From positions 1 through 30,742 of the IMG/VR virus record IMGVR_UViG_3300042006_000295: DNA of 30,742 nt, one strand, 5' to 3'. This stretch comes from a virus. The first letter of the stretch is position 1; the number at the start of each line of letters is the position of its first letter. The translations under genes and the position numbers were made by a program. Shown piece by piece: positions 16,420 to 24,335 of this stretch. The notes beneath the pieces are model-generated. The model was not told the DNA's origin. It ran no database searches and worked only from the letters and a program-made list of their open reading frames with translations.

Positions 16420-16920
16420 ATGCGCCACGTCCTTGGTATTGACCCTGGCCTCTCCGGAGGCATTGCAGTGATCGATGAGAACTTCAATCTTGTCGATTGC
16501 TTTCGTATGCCCGTAAAAGAAATCGGCGGCAAGAATAAGGTCGATGCCGGGGCTCTATTTGATCGTCTTTCCCAATTCAGAATTGACCTTGCGGTACTGG
16601 AGCTGGTGGGCACAAGGCCAGGCGAAGGGGCTGTGGGGGCTTTCAGTTTCGGTGATGGCTATGGCGCTGTCCGTGCTGTTCTGGAATGCCTGGGTATCCT
16701 TTATCGTCTAGAGCGGCCTCAGGCCTGGAGGGGTGGCCAGAGCCTCACTGGCTTGAGCAAGGAGCAAATCGGCGAGATCGCTTTCGAAGTCTTTGGCTCT
16801 GACGAGATCTACCGGGGCAAGCGCCTGAAAAAGGACGGCACTCGTGGGTGCAACGATGGCATCAGCGATGCCCTCATGATTGCCAAGTTCGGCGTGAGGT
16901 TTCTCGATGCGCCGTGCTAA
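16420..16920 (+). CDS. RuvC-like Holliday-junction resolvase
   Basis: A 166-residue RNase H-fold nuclease. The four catalytic acidic residues are visible: D8 (GIDPGLSGG), E61 (AVLELV), D146 and D150 (NDGISDALM). This is the pattern of RuvC and its phage relatives. Such enzymes resolve junctions in replicating or concatemeric DNA ahead of packaging. It is 14 bp overlapped with the terminase small subunit gene, consistent with translational coupling. The leader ATAACAATAATAAAG is nearly repeated upstream of the 20215 tail gene. It lies at the position where lambdoid phages carry Rus or NinG-type resolvases. Confidence 0.85.
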   Translation: MRHVLGIDPGLSGGIAVIDENFNLVDCFRMPVKEIGGKNKVDAGALFDRLSQFRIDLAVLELVGTRPGEGAVGAFSFGDGYGAVRAVLECLGILYRLERPQAWRGGQSLTGLSKEQIGEIAFEVFGSDEIYRGKRLKKDGTRGCNDGISDALMIAKFGVRFLDAPC

Positions 16921-17434
16921 TCAGCTGTCCGCAAAACTCGTCAAAAAGATCGTGGAAGGTGTCCAGCGGACTACCACCATCGAGCTCGCCTGCGCAATTG
17001 CCGGGGTCTCAGAAGCGGGATTTTACAAGTGGCAAGCACTGGGCAGGGCCTTGATCGCAGGCGAGGTCGATCAGGACGAAATGACCCCAGACGAGTTGCT
17101 TTGTGTAGAGCTTGTGGAGTCTGTTGAGCTTGCCAGGAAATTATCCTGCCTCCCCGCGATCGACACCATTCAGAAAGCAATCAAAATGGGAGACGTCAAA
17201 GCAGCAGAGAAGCTATTGGCCAGGCGCATGCCGGATGCGTTCGGTGACTACGATCGGAAGGAAGTCACGATCAAGACCGACAGCACGGGCGAACAGAATT
17301 CCGGCATCGCAAATATCCCAACGCTCAGCAGCGCTGCAGGCCAAGATCTCGAAGCCATCCTCATTCAGCAGCAGGCCGCAGCCGTAGACCTTGCCAGATC
17401 GTCAACACAGGCGAGGAAGCCAGGTCATGATTAA
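16907..17434 (+). CDS. terS: Phage terminase small subunit
   Basis: A 175-residue protein starting inside the end of the RuvC-like gene. The N-terminus has a helix-turn-helix (TTIELACAIAGVSEAGFYKW) for binding packaging sites, followed by a helical oligomerisation region (ELLCVELVESVELARKLSC, AIKMGDVKAAEKLLARRMPDAFGD). The motif RMPDAFGDYDRKEV and a disordered C-terminus are typical of small terminases. It would recognise the pac or cos site and recruit the large subunit. It overlaps the next gene by 8 bp. The call rests on the fold pattern and the position before the large terminase. Confidence 0.8.
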   Translation: MRRANQLSAKLVKKIVEGVQRTTTIELACAIAGVSEAGFYKWQALGRALIAGEVDQDEMTPDELLCVELVESVELARKLSCLPAIDTIQKAIKMGDVKAAEKLLARRMPDAFGDYDRKEVTIKTDSTGEQNSGIANIPTLSSAAGQDLEAILIQQQAAAVDLARSSTQARKPGHD

Positions 17435-17885
17435 GCAGCGCACCCGATTCGACTGTGGGATCGCCTCTTTCGCGACCGCGCTTCAGCTGACGTACGAACA
17501 GGCGCTCAACCTATTCGCACCCCAATCAGATCTCGTGGGCACAACAGCCATAGACACGGCTAACGCTCTCACACAGCTCGGCATCCCGAATCAATACGTG
17601 ACGTTCCCGGAGTTCTACACGCAAATCGGTCGCCCCGGAAATCCCTGCAATCCCGACATTATCCGAGGCTGTCCCGCGATCCTGACGATCCTCTCTCGCA
17701 GTGGTTATGGCCTGCATGCGGTTTACTGGGATGGTCACCAGGCACATGACCCAGACCCTCGCTACCCCGAGCAGAGAGCACTGGAATCCCTGATCCTGCT
17801 CGAAGCTGTGTTTGTAAGCAAAACACCTGCTTTGTGCGCAAAAAGCGGAGCGGTGTTGCAGGGCTTTGAGGGGTTGCCAGCATGA
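17427..17885 (+). CDS. C39-like cysteine peptidase-fold protein
   Basis: A 152-residue protein with a papain-like layout: RTRFDCGIASFATAL near the N-terminus (catalytic Cys10), later GLHAVYWDGHQAHDPDP (His97 with a nearby Asp at 108 or 110). This matches bacteriocin-processing C39-type or related cysteine-protease folds without any transporter domain. ATG at 17427 is preferred, with GAGGAAG 10 nt upstream. It overlaps the small terminase by 8 bp and the large terminase by 4 bp (ATGA), so it is translationally coupled to packaging genes. Its role is unknown; it may process a head or tail protein or act on the host. Confidence 0.7.
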   Translation: MIKQRTRFDCGIASFATALQLTYEQALNLFAPQSDLVGTTAIDTANALTQLGIPNQYVTFPEFYTQIGRPGNPCNPDIIRGCPAILTILSRSGYGLHAVYWDGHQAHDPDPRYPEQRALESLILLEAVFVSKTPALCAKSGAVLQGFEGLPA

Positions 17886-19321
17886 CCGCGATGCTGCCTC
17901 GAAAGGCGTTGAACTCTGCCGTTCGCCGGGTGATTTGGGAGCCTACAAAGAACAAATCCGGAGGGCTTTCGAGCCAGGAGATGTTCCTAATCGTTGGCCA
18001 GCCCGACACGCTCGTGCACGAAGTTTTGTTTCATGGCACTCGCGGAAATGGAAAGTCCGCCTGCCTACTCATGGGGTTCGCTCAGCACGTTGGGAAAGGC
18101 TGGGGTGCGTACTGGAGAGGTGTGATTCTCCGTCGTCAGTATTCGGCTCTGCGCGACCTGATCAACGAAGCCGAAAAGGTATTCCCACGCCTCTTTCCCG
18201 GTGCGACCTACAACAAAAGCGAGAGGACTTGGACGTTTCCGGAAGGCGAAGTCCTGATCTTTCAGTACATCGAGAAAGCCAGTCAGTACGAGGCCAAATT
18301 CCACGGCCAGCAGTTCACGTATATCGGTTTTGATGAGCTCACGACCTGGGCTACCGACGAGATCTACGAGAAGCTCCTTTCGACCTTGCGTACAGCGTAC
18401 CAACCGACACCCCGCCAGCCCCTGATGCCCCCAAAACAAGTCAGGGCAATGACCAACCCCTGGGGCCTCGGTAAGAGGTGGGTCAAGGAGCGATTCATCG
18501 ACGGCAAGCGCAACGGCGAGATCGAGCGCACGATCAAAACCCTGGTCGACGAGGACGGCAACAGCCAGGAAATCGAATGGAAGCGCTGTGCGATCTTCGG
18601 GACGGTTTTTGAAAACAAATACGTCGACCTTGAGTACAAGGCATGGTTGATGAACATCGCCGATCCCATGCTCAGGGAAGCCTGGCTTTACGGGAACTGG
18701 GAAGTGGTCGATGACACGGCGATGTTTGCCAAGGTTTGGGATCGGGACGTCCATATCCTGCAGCCGTTTGAAATACCGGCGTCATGGAAGGTGGATCGCT
18801 CATTCGACTACGGTCAGTCGACTCCGTTTTGCTGCCTGTGGACTGCAGAAGCAAATGGCGAAGCCATCACAGTCGGTGGCAAGGTTTTCTGCCCGCCCAG
18901 GGGGTCGCTGATCATCTGCGGCGAGGACTACGGAACGCCTTTGACGCCTGATGGCAAGCAACAGAAAAGGGATTTGGGGTTGTTTCTCAGTGCCGGCAAG
19001 ATTGGCGCCCGCCTGAAGTCCAGGGAAGTGAAGCTACAGACCACAGTGTTGAAAAATCACGCTCGTATCGCTGCTGGCCCGGCGGATAATCAAATCTTCA
19101 ACGGCGCCCTGGTCGACAATGGCACCGCACCGACTGTTGCAAAGGAATTGGCGAAGGAAGGCATCACTTTCACGCAGTCTGACAAGCGTGCCGGCAGCCG
19201 GATCACATCAGCACAGATCATGTTTGAGCGCCTGCAAGCCACCGCAGACCGCAATCCCGAAAAGCCCCATACCCATCTGGCCCTATCAGTCCGAGCTCGC
19301 AGAACCCGTTTCGAGGTTTGA
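17882..19321 (+). CDS. terL: Phage terminase large subunit, C-terminally truncated by a gene fusion
   Basis: A 479-codon frame with a good terminase N-terminus. Walker A is GTRGNGKS (52-59), Walker B YIGFDE (147-152), and the coupling motif region follows. The RNase H-like nuclease domain begins at WKVDRSFDYG (D305) and continues through GPADNQIF (D402) and GSRITSAQIMFERL. Real homology stops at about residue 463 (NPEKPH); the last 16 codons are out-of-frame reading of a tail gene. Intact relatives carry roughly 60 more residues with the third nuclease acid (DAEDH-type motif), which is missing here. The ATPase could still fold; concatemer cleavage is doubtful. The loss comes from a deletion that removed all head and most tail genes. 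Confidence 0.85.
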   Translation: MTAMLPRKALNSAVRRVIWEPTKNKSGGLSSQEMFLIVGQPDTLVHEVLFHGTRGNGKSACLLMGFAQHVGKGWGAYWRGVILRRQYSALRDLINEAEKVFPRLFPGATYNKSERTWTFPEGEVLIFQYIEKASQYEAKFHGQQFTYIGFDELTTWATDEIYEKLLSTLRTAYQPTPRQPLMPPKQVRAMTNPWGLGKRWVKERFIDGKRNGEIERTIKTLVDEDGNSQEIEWKRCAIFGTVFENKYVDLEYKAWLMNIADPMLREAWLYGNWEVVDDTAMFAKVWDRDVHILQPFEIPASWKVDRSFDYGQSTPFCCLWTAEANGEAITVGGKVFCPPRGSLIICGEDYGTPLTPDGKQQKRDLGLFLSAGKIGARLKSREVKLQTTVLKNHARIAAGPADNQIFNGALVDNGTAPTVAKELAKEGITFTQSDKRAGSRITSAQIMFERLQATADRNPEKPHTHLALSVRARRTRFEV

Positions 19322-20255
19322 TAGCAAAGCCACGGTGACCGATCTGAGCGCATGGGTCGTGCCTGGCTGCCGGGTCATGTTGTCTGACGCTGATATGTGG
19401 GAGATCTGCCTCGTTGCGTCAGTTGCCGGGCTGGAGGTAGCCTTCAGTGAATTGGTTAAGAAAAACTATCGAAGCGGCGCTCGGCTTGTGCCTGTAAGTC
19501 AGGCCTGGATCAATGATGAGGTCTCGTCCGTCGCTCACGGAATGGATGTCGAAGTGACAGGAGCATCGTTCGATTTCGACGAAGTCGAGCTGCTTCGCCC
19601 GGCGCCTGTTGACGACTTCACTATCTTTAATGATCGGCGAGTACTAGATATTAGCCCCGACCGATCCAGGGATTGCACTCTTCAGTACAAGCGTCTCCGT
19701 GAAACCCTTGATCCCAGCATCGGGGGACGATACATCCATGATCGTATCCAGGGTGCCATTAAGTACCTGCAATTTAGCTGGAGATTCTTCGACCCAAAAT
19801 CCCGGAAGCGATTTGATGACTTTGCTGAACTTGAGCGTGGCGCTCAGGGCGAGTTCTACATCGAAAGCCCTCTAGTTGCTATGCATCTGGTCAAGGATAT
19901 AGAAGCCCCGACACTTGAGATAACCATTGCTGAGGCCAACTATAAAAACTTTCTAAAGTCCAACACCTTCGCACCCGCTATCGCACTCAAGTTGTATAAT
20001 GGAACTGTGCTATATCGAAACGTTGAATCTGCGACTCGGGGCCTGGATAGCACTGAAGTGGTAACGCTTAAAGAGTCGGTCGAAAATATCAAAATCGATG
20101 ACGTCGAATACATAGCGCCACTATTTCTCGGTCGTTTCGAGTCAGATGAATTCGCTCACACATTCGATACGCCCGTTGACAGCTCAATAACAAAAATAAT
20201 AAAGCAGCTCATTTATGTTGACCCTGAAATCGATCGAGAGATCACTATCACTTAA
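19269..20255 (+). CDS. Phage tail protein, fused at its 5' end to terL and lacking its normal start
   Basis: The frame codes for a tail-tip-module protein (IWPYQSELAEPV, WVVPGCRVMLSDADMWEICLVASVAG, then RRVLDISPDRSRDCTLQYKR and DPSIGGRYIHDRIQGAIKYL) of a type found just before BR0599-family genes in Mu-like and siphophage tail operons. At the expected start position the codon is ATA (19269), directly at the deletion junction. The nearest usable start in frame is GTG at 19335, 14 bp after the terL stop, giving 306 residues, by coupling or weak initiation. The 18-bp sequence also found in the origin region occurs inside it at 19450. Function in the tail tip is inferred from neighbours. Confidence 0.6.
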   Translation: MPIWPYQSELAEPVSRFDSKATVTDLSAWVVPGCRVMLSDADMWEICLVASVAGLEVAFSELVKKNYRSGARLVPVSQAWINDEVSSVAHGMDVEVTGASFDFDEVELLRPAPVDDFTIFNDRRVLDISPDRSRDCTLQYKRLRETLDPSIGGRYIHDRIQGAIKYLQFSWRFFDPKSRKRFDDFAELERGAQGEFYIESPLVAMHLVKDIEAPTLEITIAEANYKNFLKSNTFAPAIALKLYNGTVLYRNVESATRGLDSTEVVTLKESVENIKIDDVEYIAPLFLGRFESDEFAHTFDTPVDSSITKIIKQLIYVDPEIDREITIT

Positions 20256-21015
20256 CAAGCCCGTAGAGCTCTATCTGTTTGAGTTCGGCTCGCAGTTCTT
20301 TGCCTATACATCCGGCTCAAGGCCTCACCTTCACACTGATGGTGTTATCTATGAACCCCTGGCAATGAAGCGTGGCAAAGTCCAGAGGACTGCTGAAGAC
20401 TACAAAAACCAGCTGACCATCGACCTGCCTGGCGACTCCCCGGTGCCATTGCTGTTCCGATCGCATCTGCCAGCAAAGCACGTCAATCTCAAAATCTTCA
20501 GATCCCAGCGCGACGACAAGAGCCTGTACGTCAATGTATTCGCGGGCGAAGTCAGCGCAGTAGCCTGGAACAACAGCATCGCTACGCTGACCTGCAACCC
20601 AGCAAGCGCATTGCTACGTCGCCAGATCCTGCGCTTTGGCTATCAAAGCCAGTGCAACCATCATTTATACGATGATCTCTGCGCCTTGGATATCACCCAA
20701 TACCAGGAAACTCAGACAGTCCTCAGGGTCGAAGAAGGTGGCACCAAGATCTTCCTCTCGGCACTGAATCATGATGCTGAATACTACTTAGCAGGCCTGG
20801 TCTCGTTTGACGAAACTGACTATCGAATGATTCTGGAAGTAGATCCTGAAGAGAATTCAGTGACGATGATTTCCGGCATGGAATCCCTCGCTGGAGGCAA
20901 TCAAGTCAAATTAGCCAAAGGCTGCGATCGCTCTGCTAAGTCCTGCCAATCGTTCAACAATTTTGACAACTTCACAGGATGTCTGACGATTCCTGACGAA
21001 AACCCGTTCCTATAA
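20215..21015 (+). CDS. Phage BR0599/DUF2163-family tail hub-associated protein
   Basis: A 266-residue protein. The N-terminal half (ELYLFEFGSQFFAYTSGSRP, YEPLAMKRGKVQRTAEDYKN) and the C-terminal Cys-containing segment (GCDRSAKSCQSFNNFDNFTG, then IPDENPFL) are the signature of the BR0599/DUF2163 family, whose members form part of the tail hub in siphophages and gene transfer agents. Cys pairs near residues 146-159 and 241-247 suggest metal or disulfide stabilisation. The gene overlaps the end of the preceding one by 41 bp and has no strong Shine-Dalgarno, but an ATAACAAAAATAATAAAG leader precedes it. Full length, apparently intact. Confidence 0.8.
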   Translation: MLTLKSIERSLSLNKPVELYLFEFGSQFFAYTSGSRPHLHTDGVIYEPLAMKRGKVQRTAEDYKNQLTIDLPGDSPVPLLFRSHLPAKHVNLKIFRSQRDDKSLYVNVFAGEVSAVAWNNSIATLTCNPASALLRRQILRFGYQSQCNHHLYDDLCALDITQYQETQTVLRVEEGGTKIFLSALNHDAEYYLAGLVSFDETDYRMILEVDPEENSVTMISGMESLAGGNQVKLAKGCDRSAKSCQSFNNFDNFTGCLTIPDENPFL

Positions 21016-21032
21016 TAATAAGAAGAAACCAA

Positions 21033-23405
21033 ATGGGCGCTCTCGCTATTTTTCAAATAATCATGATGGTCATTGCTGTGGCCATGATGTTTATTGGCAG
21101 CAAAGTAAAAGATGACCGCAAGCCTGCTGGGTTAGAGGATTTTACTTTCCCGACTGCGGCGGAGAGACCAATTCAAGTTCTGTACGGGACTCGAAAGCTT
21201 GGGGGTGCAAACGTTCTCTGGTACGGAGATCTCCGCTCAAAAGAAATTACGAAGAAAGTGAAATCAGGCTTCTCGTCAAAAAAGATGACGATTGGCTATA
21301 AGTACTTTATGGGTGTCCAGTTGGGCATTTGCCATGGCCCTGACGTAACGCTTAAAGAGGTTTGGTTTGACGACGACAAGGCGTGGTCAGGTCAAGTGAC
21401 CTCTGGGTCGTTCACGATCAACAAGCCTGATCTGTTTGGCGGCGAAGAAAGCGGTGGCGGTGTCCAGGGCACGGTAAGTTTCTACAATGGGGGTTTGATA
21501 CAGAAAGCCAACGCATACCTCCAGCGCGTAGTGGGCATCGACATCGTCTCCGGCCTGCGCGGCGTTTGCTATGCCGTCCTTGAGCAGTTCTACATCGGCA
21601 ACACTGAAACTCCGGCAAAAGTCTCTTTCGTCTGCAGCCGATTCCCCAAATCACCAGCCGGTAACATCAGCCTGGAAGTCATCGGCAACGACGCAAACCC
21701 AGCTTATGTCATCCATGAGTTTCTGACTGATAAACGCTTTGGAGCATCGATCTCAGCATCCCTGGTCGACCTCAGAACGATCGAAGCATGCGCCCAAACC
21801 CTGCAAAACGAAGGATATGGCGTAAGCGGCGTGGTCGACTCAGCAAGGCAAGCATCTGCAGTCATCGATGACATTCTCAAAGTCATCAATGGATCTCTCG
21901 TCACTGACGCGGCCACCGGCCAGCTCAAACTGAAACTGGCTCGGGAAGACTACGTGATCGCCGATCTGCCGGCCCTGAATGCTAGCAACATCAAGGGCAT
22001 CAGCAACTTCAATCGTGGCTCGTTAGACACTGCTGTGAACGAAGTCAAAATCAAGTACATGTCGATCGCTGACGGCTTCACCGAGCGCACGGCAACGGCT
22101 CAAAATTTGGGGCTGCGAATCCACAAGGGCGACAGCGACGGCGTCAGCTACGACTTCATGTCCATCTCCACTGGAGCACTGGCTGCCAAGGTCGCGCAGC
22201 GAGAGCTCAGACCGCTGTCGGTGCCACTGGCGAGCTGCATCGTTGAGTGCAACAGGAGCATGTACGACATCGAAATGCTCGACGTTGTCACTCTCGATTG
22301 GCCCCCACTGAACGTCCAAGGCTTGGTCATGCGCGTTATGAGCGTCGACGTTGGCAGCTTGAACGACAGCTCGATCAAATTGACTCTCACTCAGGACGTT
22401 TTCGGCGTTCAAAACACTGTGTACGCCGACGGCGGCGAGCACGTATGGACAAAGCCAGTCTTCGAACCTATCGATCCCCCTGGCATCCAAATCGTCGAAG
22501 CGCCGGCAATCTTCAACGCAACTGCTGGCCTGACGCGCACGCTCATGACGCTTGTTGAGCAGCCAGCAGCAGGCCAGAACTACAAGCTGATCACGCGCCA
22601 AGGCATCGAGAGCTGGTCTGAACAGGGCGACTATCCGTTCACGCCAATTTTCACCCTCAACGAGGCTATCCCAGCGAGCCCCGCAACCCTAACCAGCGGC
22701 CCCATCGTCAGTGGCGATATCTCCCTGCTGGACAACTACAGCACAAACGAAAACCGCGAAGCCCTGGGCATCCTCTACATCGCTGGCGAGTGGTTGTCTT
22801 ACGAGACTTTCACGATCCTCACCAGCAGCACAGCTCAGCTCAAAAACGTCAGGCGAGCTCTCTTCGGCAGCACCGCAAAAGCACACCTCGTCAGCACGAA
22901 AGTCTGGGCCGTCTCCGAAGGCTATGGCATCACTCAAGGCCAGTTCACAGCAGGCTCGGCGGTGTACCTGAAGACGCTCGTAAAAACTCAAACCCGCCGC
23001 CAAACCGAGCCCGAAGCAGCTGAAAAAAGCTTTGTCGTCAAAGGCGTCAATGACCATGTTTTCCCGCCTGTGAGGGTGTTGGTCAACGGAGTCGAGGGTG
23101 GGGAGATTTCTGGGACTGCAGAGGTGTCCTGGAGGTATCGGAGCGGGGCTGTACAGGAGGTCGCTTTTTACACTGATGATCGAGATCAGGCGTTTGCAGG
23201 CACCGTGTCGATTGCGGTGTATTCGGAAGGCGTGAAGGTTGAGCAGGTGGATAACCTGACTGGGAATTCCTGGCAGTTTGAGGGCGAGGCGTCTAGCAAT
23301 GGAGGGGTGCTGCGGGGCGAGCTGGAGATCATGGTTAGCACGTACAGCGCGGGGGGCAGCTCAGATCCAATCGTTGTCAGAGTCACTCGATCGACATTAC
23401 CCTGA
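21033..23405 (+). CDS. Phage tail tip protein (Phage-tail_3 / J-like)
   Basis: A 790-residue tail-tip protein. It begins with a hydrophobic helix (ALAIFQIIMMVIAVAMMFIG), then FPTAAERPIQVLYGTRKLGGANVLWYGD and YKYFMGVQLGICHGPDVTLKEVW, which are characteristic of central tail-tip proteins in Pseudomonas siphophages and Mu-like phages. A Phage-tail_3-like section is near the middle (DVVTLDWPPLNVQGLVMRVM) and the C-terminus is beta-rich, ending in a likely receptor-facing domain (QEVAFYTDDRDQAFAG). AAGAAG precedes the ATG by 8 nt. No deletion is visible. It would form the tail tip and contact the host surface, but no tube, sheath or tape measure genes are encoded here. A terminator follows. Confidence 0.8.
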   Translation: MGALAIFQIIMMVIAVAMMFIGSKVKDDRKPAGLEDFTFPTAAERPIQVLYGTRKLGGANVLWYGDLRSKEITKKVKSGFSSKKMTIGYKYFMGVQLGICHGPDVTLKEVWFDDDKAWSGQVTSGSFTINKPDLFGGEESGGGVQGTVSFYNGGLIQKANAYLQRVVGIDIVSGLRGVCYAVLEQFYIGNTETPAKVSFVCSRFPKSPAGNISLEVIGNDANPAYVIHEFLTDKRFGASISASLVDLRTIEACAQTLQNEGYGVSGVVDSARQASAVIDDILKVINGSLVTDAATGQLKLKLAREDYVIADLPALNASNIKGISNFNRGSLDTAVNEVKIKYMSIADGFTERTATAQNLGLRIHKGDSDGVSYDFMSISTGALAAKVAQRELRPLSVPLASCIVECNRSMYDIEMLDVVTLDWPPLNVQGLVMRVMSVDVGSLNDSSIKLTLTQDVFGVQNTVYADGGEHVWTKPVFEPIDPPGIQIVEAPAIFNATAGLTRTLMTLVEQPAAGQNYKLITRQGIESWSEQGDYPFTPIFTLNEAIPASPATLTSGPIVSGDISLLDNYSTNENREALGILYIAGEWLSYETFTILTSSTAQLKNVRRALFGSTAKAHLVSTKVWAVSEGYGITQGQFTAGSAVYLKTLVKTQTRRQTEPEAAEKSFVVKGVNDHVFPPVRVLVNGVEGGEISGTAEVSWRYRSGAVQEVAFYTDDRDQAFAGTVSIAVYSEGVKVEQVDNLTGNSWQFEGEASSNGGVLRGELEIMVSTYSAGGSSDPIVVRVTRSTLP

Positions 23406-23445
23406 GCCTGGTCAATTTCGTTACGACCATGGAGAAATCATTAGA

Positions 23446-23468
23446 ATCCCCGCGCTGCGGGGATTTTT
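23446..23468 (+). terminator. Intrinsic terminator of the rightward late operon
   Basis: Perfect 8-bp stem ATCCCCGC/GCGGGGAT with a GCT loop, followed by five T on the plus strand. It separates the tail operon from the convergent TIR gene. Confidence 0.9.
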
Positions 23469-23485
23469 GATTGATTGCTTTCGTG

Positions 23486-24277
23486 TTAGATGCCAACCCC
23501 TGGAATCGGATCAAACCAGTTGGCTTTTGTTTCGTGAAGAACATCCACAAGCTCAACTGCCTCACAGCCAGTCTTGGGCTTAAGTGTGAATGTCATAGGG
23601 AAGTTTGGTCTGATATTCCCACTAAGCGGATGTATGACAATCTTCGTGAATTTACCTGCACCTTCAATCTCGTGAAGCTGTTGCGGCAGTGCTTGAATGC
23701 CAGGTGCGCCTTCTATCCATGCAAACACCTGGTCAACGCTGTTTCTGACCAAAAACATAAACTTCGGATTCGATTCCTGGAGATGTGACGCTTTGACAGT
23801 GATCTTCAGTTCTGTCTCTGGCGCGCCCGTCACCTCATAAGTCAGATTTGAAAAAGCAGCGTGCTTAGGGGTGAATTCGGGTTTTCCTGAAATTCGATCT
23901 TTGATCTGCTGGATAGTCGTATCGATACCATTTCGATGCATGTCGATATAAGCTTTGTCCATTACGATTGCTGGCAACGCAACTCCGTCGACTCGCACTG
24001 GGACGAAGGTGATCATACCTTTAGCGGCTTGATGCAACGCGCTCTGCCATTCCAAGCCGACCATTCCGCTCTTCAGACTGTTTTCAGTCACAAAGAACAG
24101 AAAGAAGTCAGGAGACGCGAGGCCTTCATTCATTTTGCCGATGATGCTGTCGCCAGGCTGAATAGACCAGTCATCGTAAAAGACCGAGTCTTGACCGTAA
24201 ATCTTCCTCAACTCAATAGCGACTGGCTCTACAACCGGTTTGTCTTGATAGTTGTGGCTTAAAAAAATCGTAGGCAT
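23486..24277 (-). CDS. TIR-domain protein with C-terminal beta-rich domain
   Basis: A 263-residue protein. Residues 1-130 form a TIR domain: MPTIFLSHNYQDKPVVEPVA, VFYDDWSIQPGDSIIGKMNEG, SPDFFLFFVTENSL, then GLEWQSAL in which E76 is the candidate catalytic glutamate of NAD-cleaving TIRs. The remaining 130 residues are beta-rich (YEVTGAPETELKITVKASHL, FTKIVIHPLSGN) and may sense a ligand or partner. Bacterial TIR proteins commonly deplete NAD+ or make signalling nucleotides during antiphage defence. It has GGGAGATGTGCC before ATG and lies 58 bp downstream of the relaxase gene in the same direction, so it is likely cotranscribed with mobilisation genes. No dedicated sensor gene (for example an Argonaute or SIR2 partner) is adjacent. 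Confidence 0.85.
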   Translation of the reverse strand: MPTIFLSHNYQDKPVVEPVAIELRKIYGQDSVFYDDWSIQPGDSIIGKMNEGLASPDFFLFFVTENSLKSGMVGLEWQSALHQAAKGMITFVPVRVDGVALPAIVMDKAYIDMHRNGIDTTIQQIKDRISGKPEFTPKHAAFSNLTYEVTGAPETELKITVKASHLQESNPKFMFLVRNSVDQVFAWIEGAPGIQALPQQLHEIEGAGKFTKIVIHPLSGNIRPNFPMTFTLKPKTGCEAVELVDVLHETKANWFDPIPGVGI

Positions 24278-24335
24278 GGCACATCTCCCTTGTGTCGGAT
24301 GGCCAATCCTACACTGAGTGATGGCCAGTTGACTG

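Noticed and set aside
18065-18754. Leftward 229-codon open frame opposite terL
   Set aside because: Antisense shadow of a clear terminase gene in high-GC sequence.
19119-19268. Upstream extension of the tail gene frame, or a programmed frameshift joining terL to the tail gene
   Set aside because: The extension is out-of-frame terminase coding, and no slippery site is seen near 19269; a deletion junction explains it better.
22023-22601. Leftward 192-codon open frame opposite the tail-tip gene
   Set aside because: Antisense shadow; the forward frame has strong tail-protein homology.
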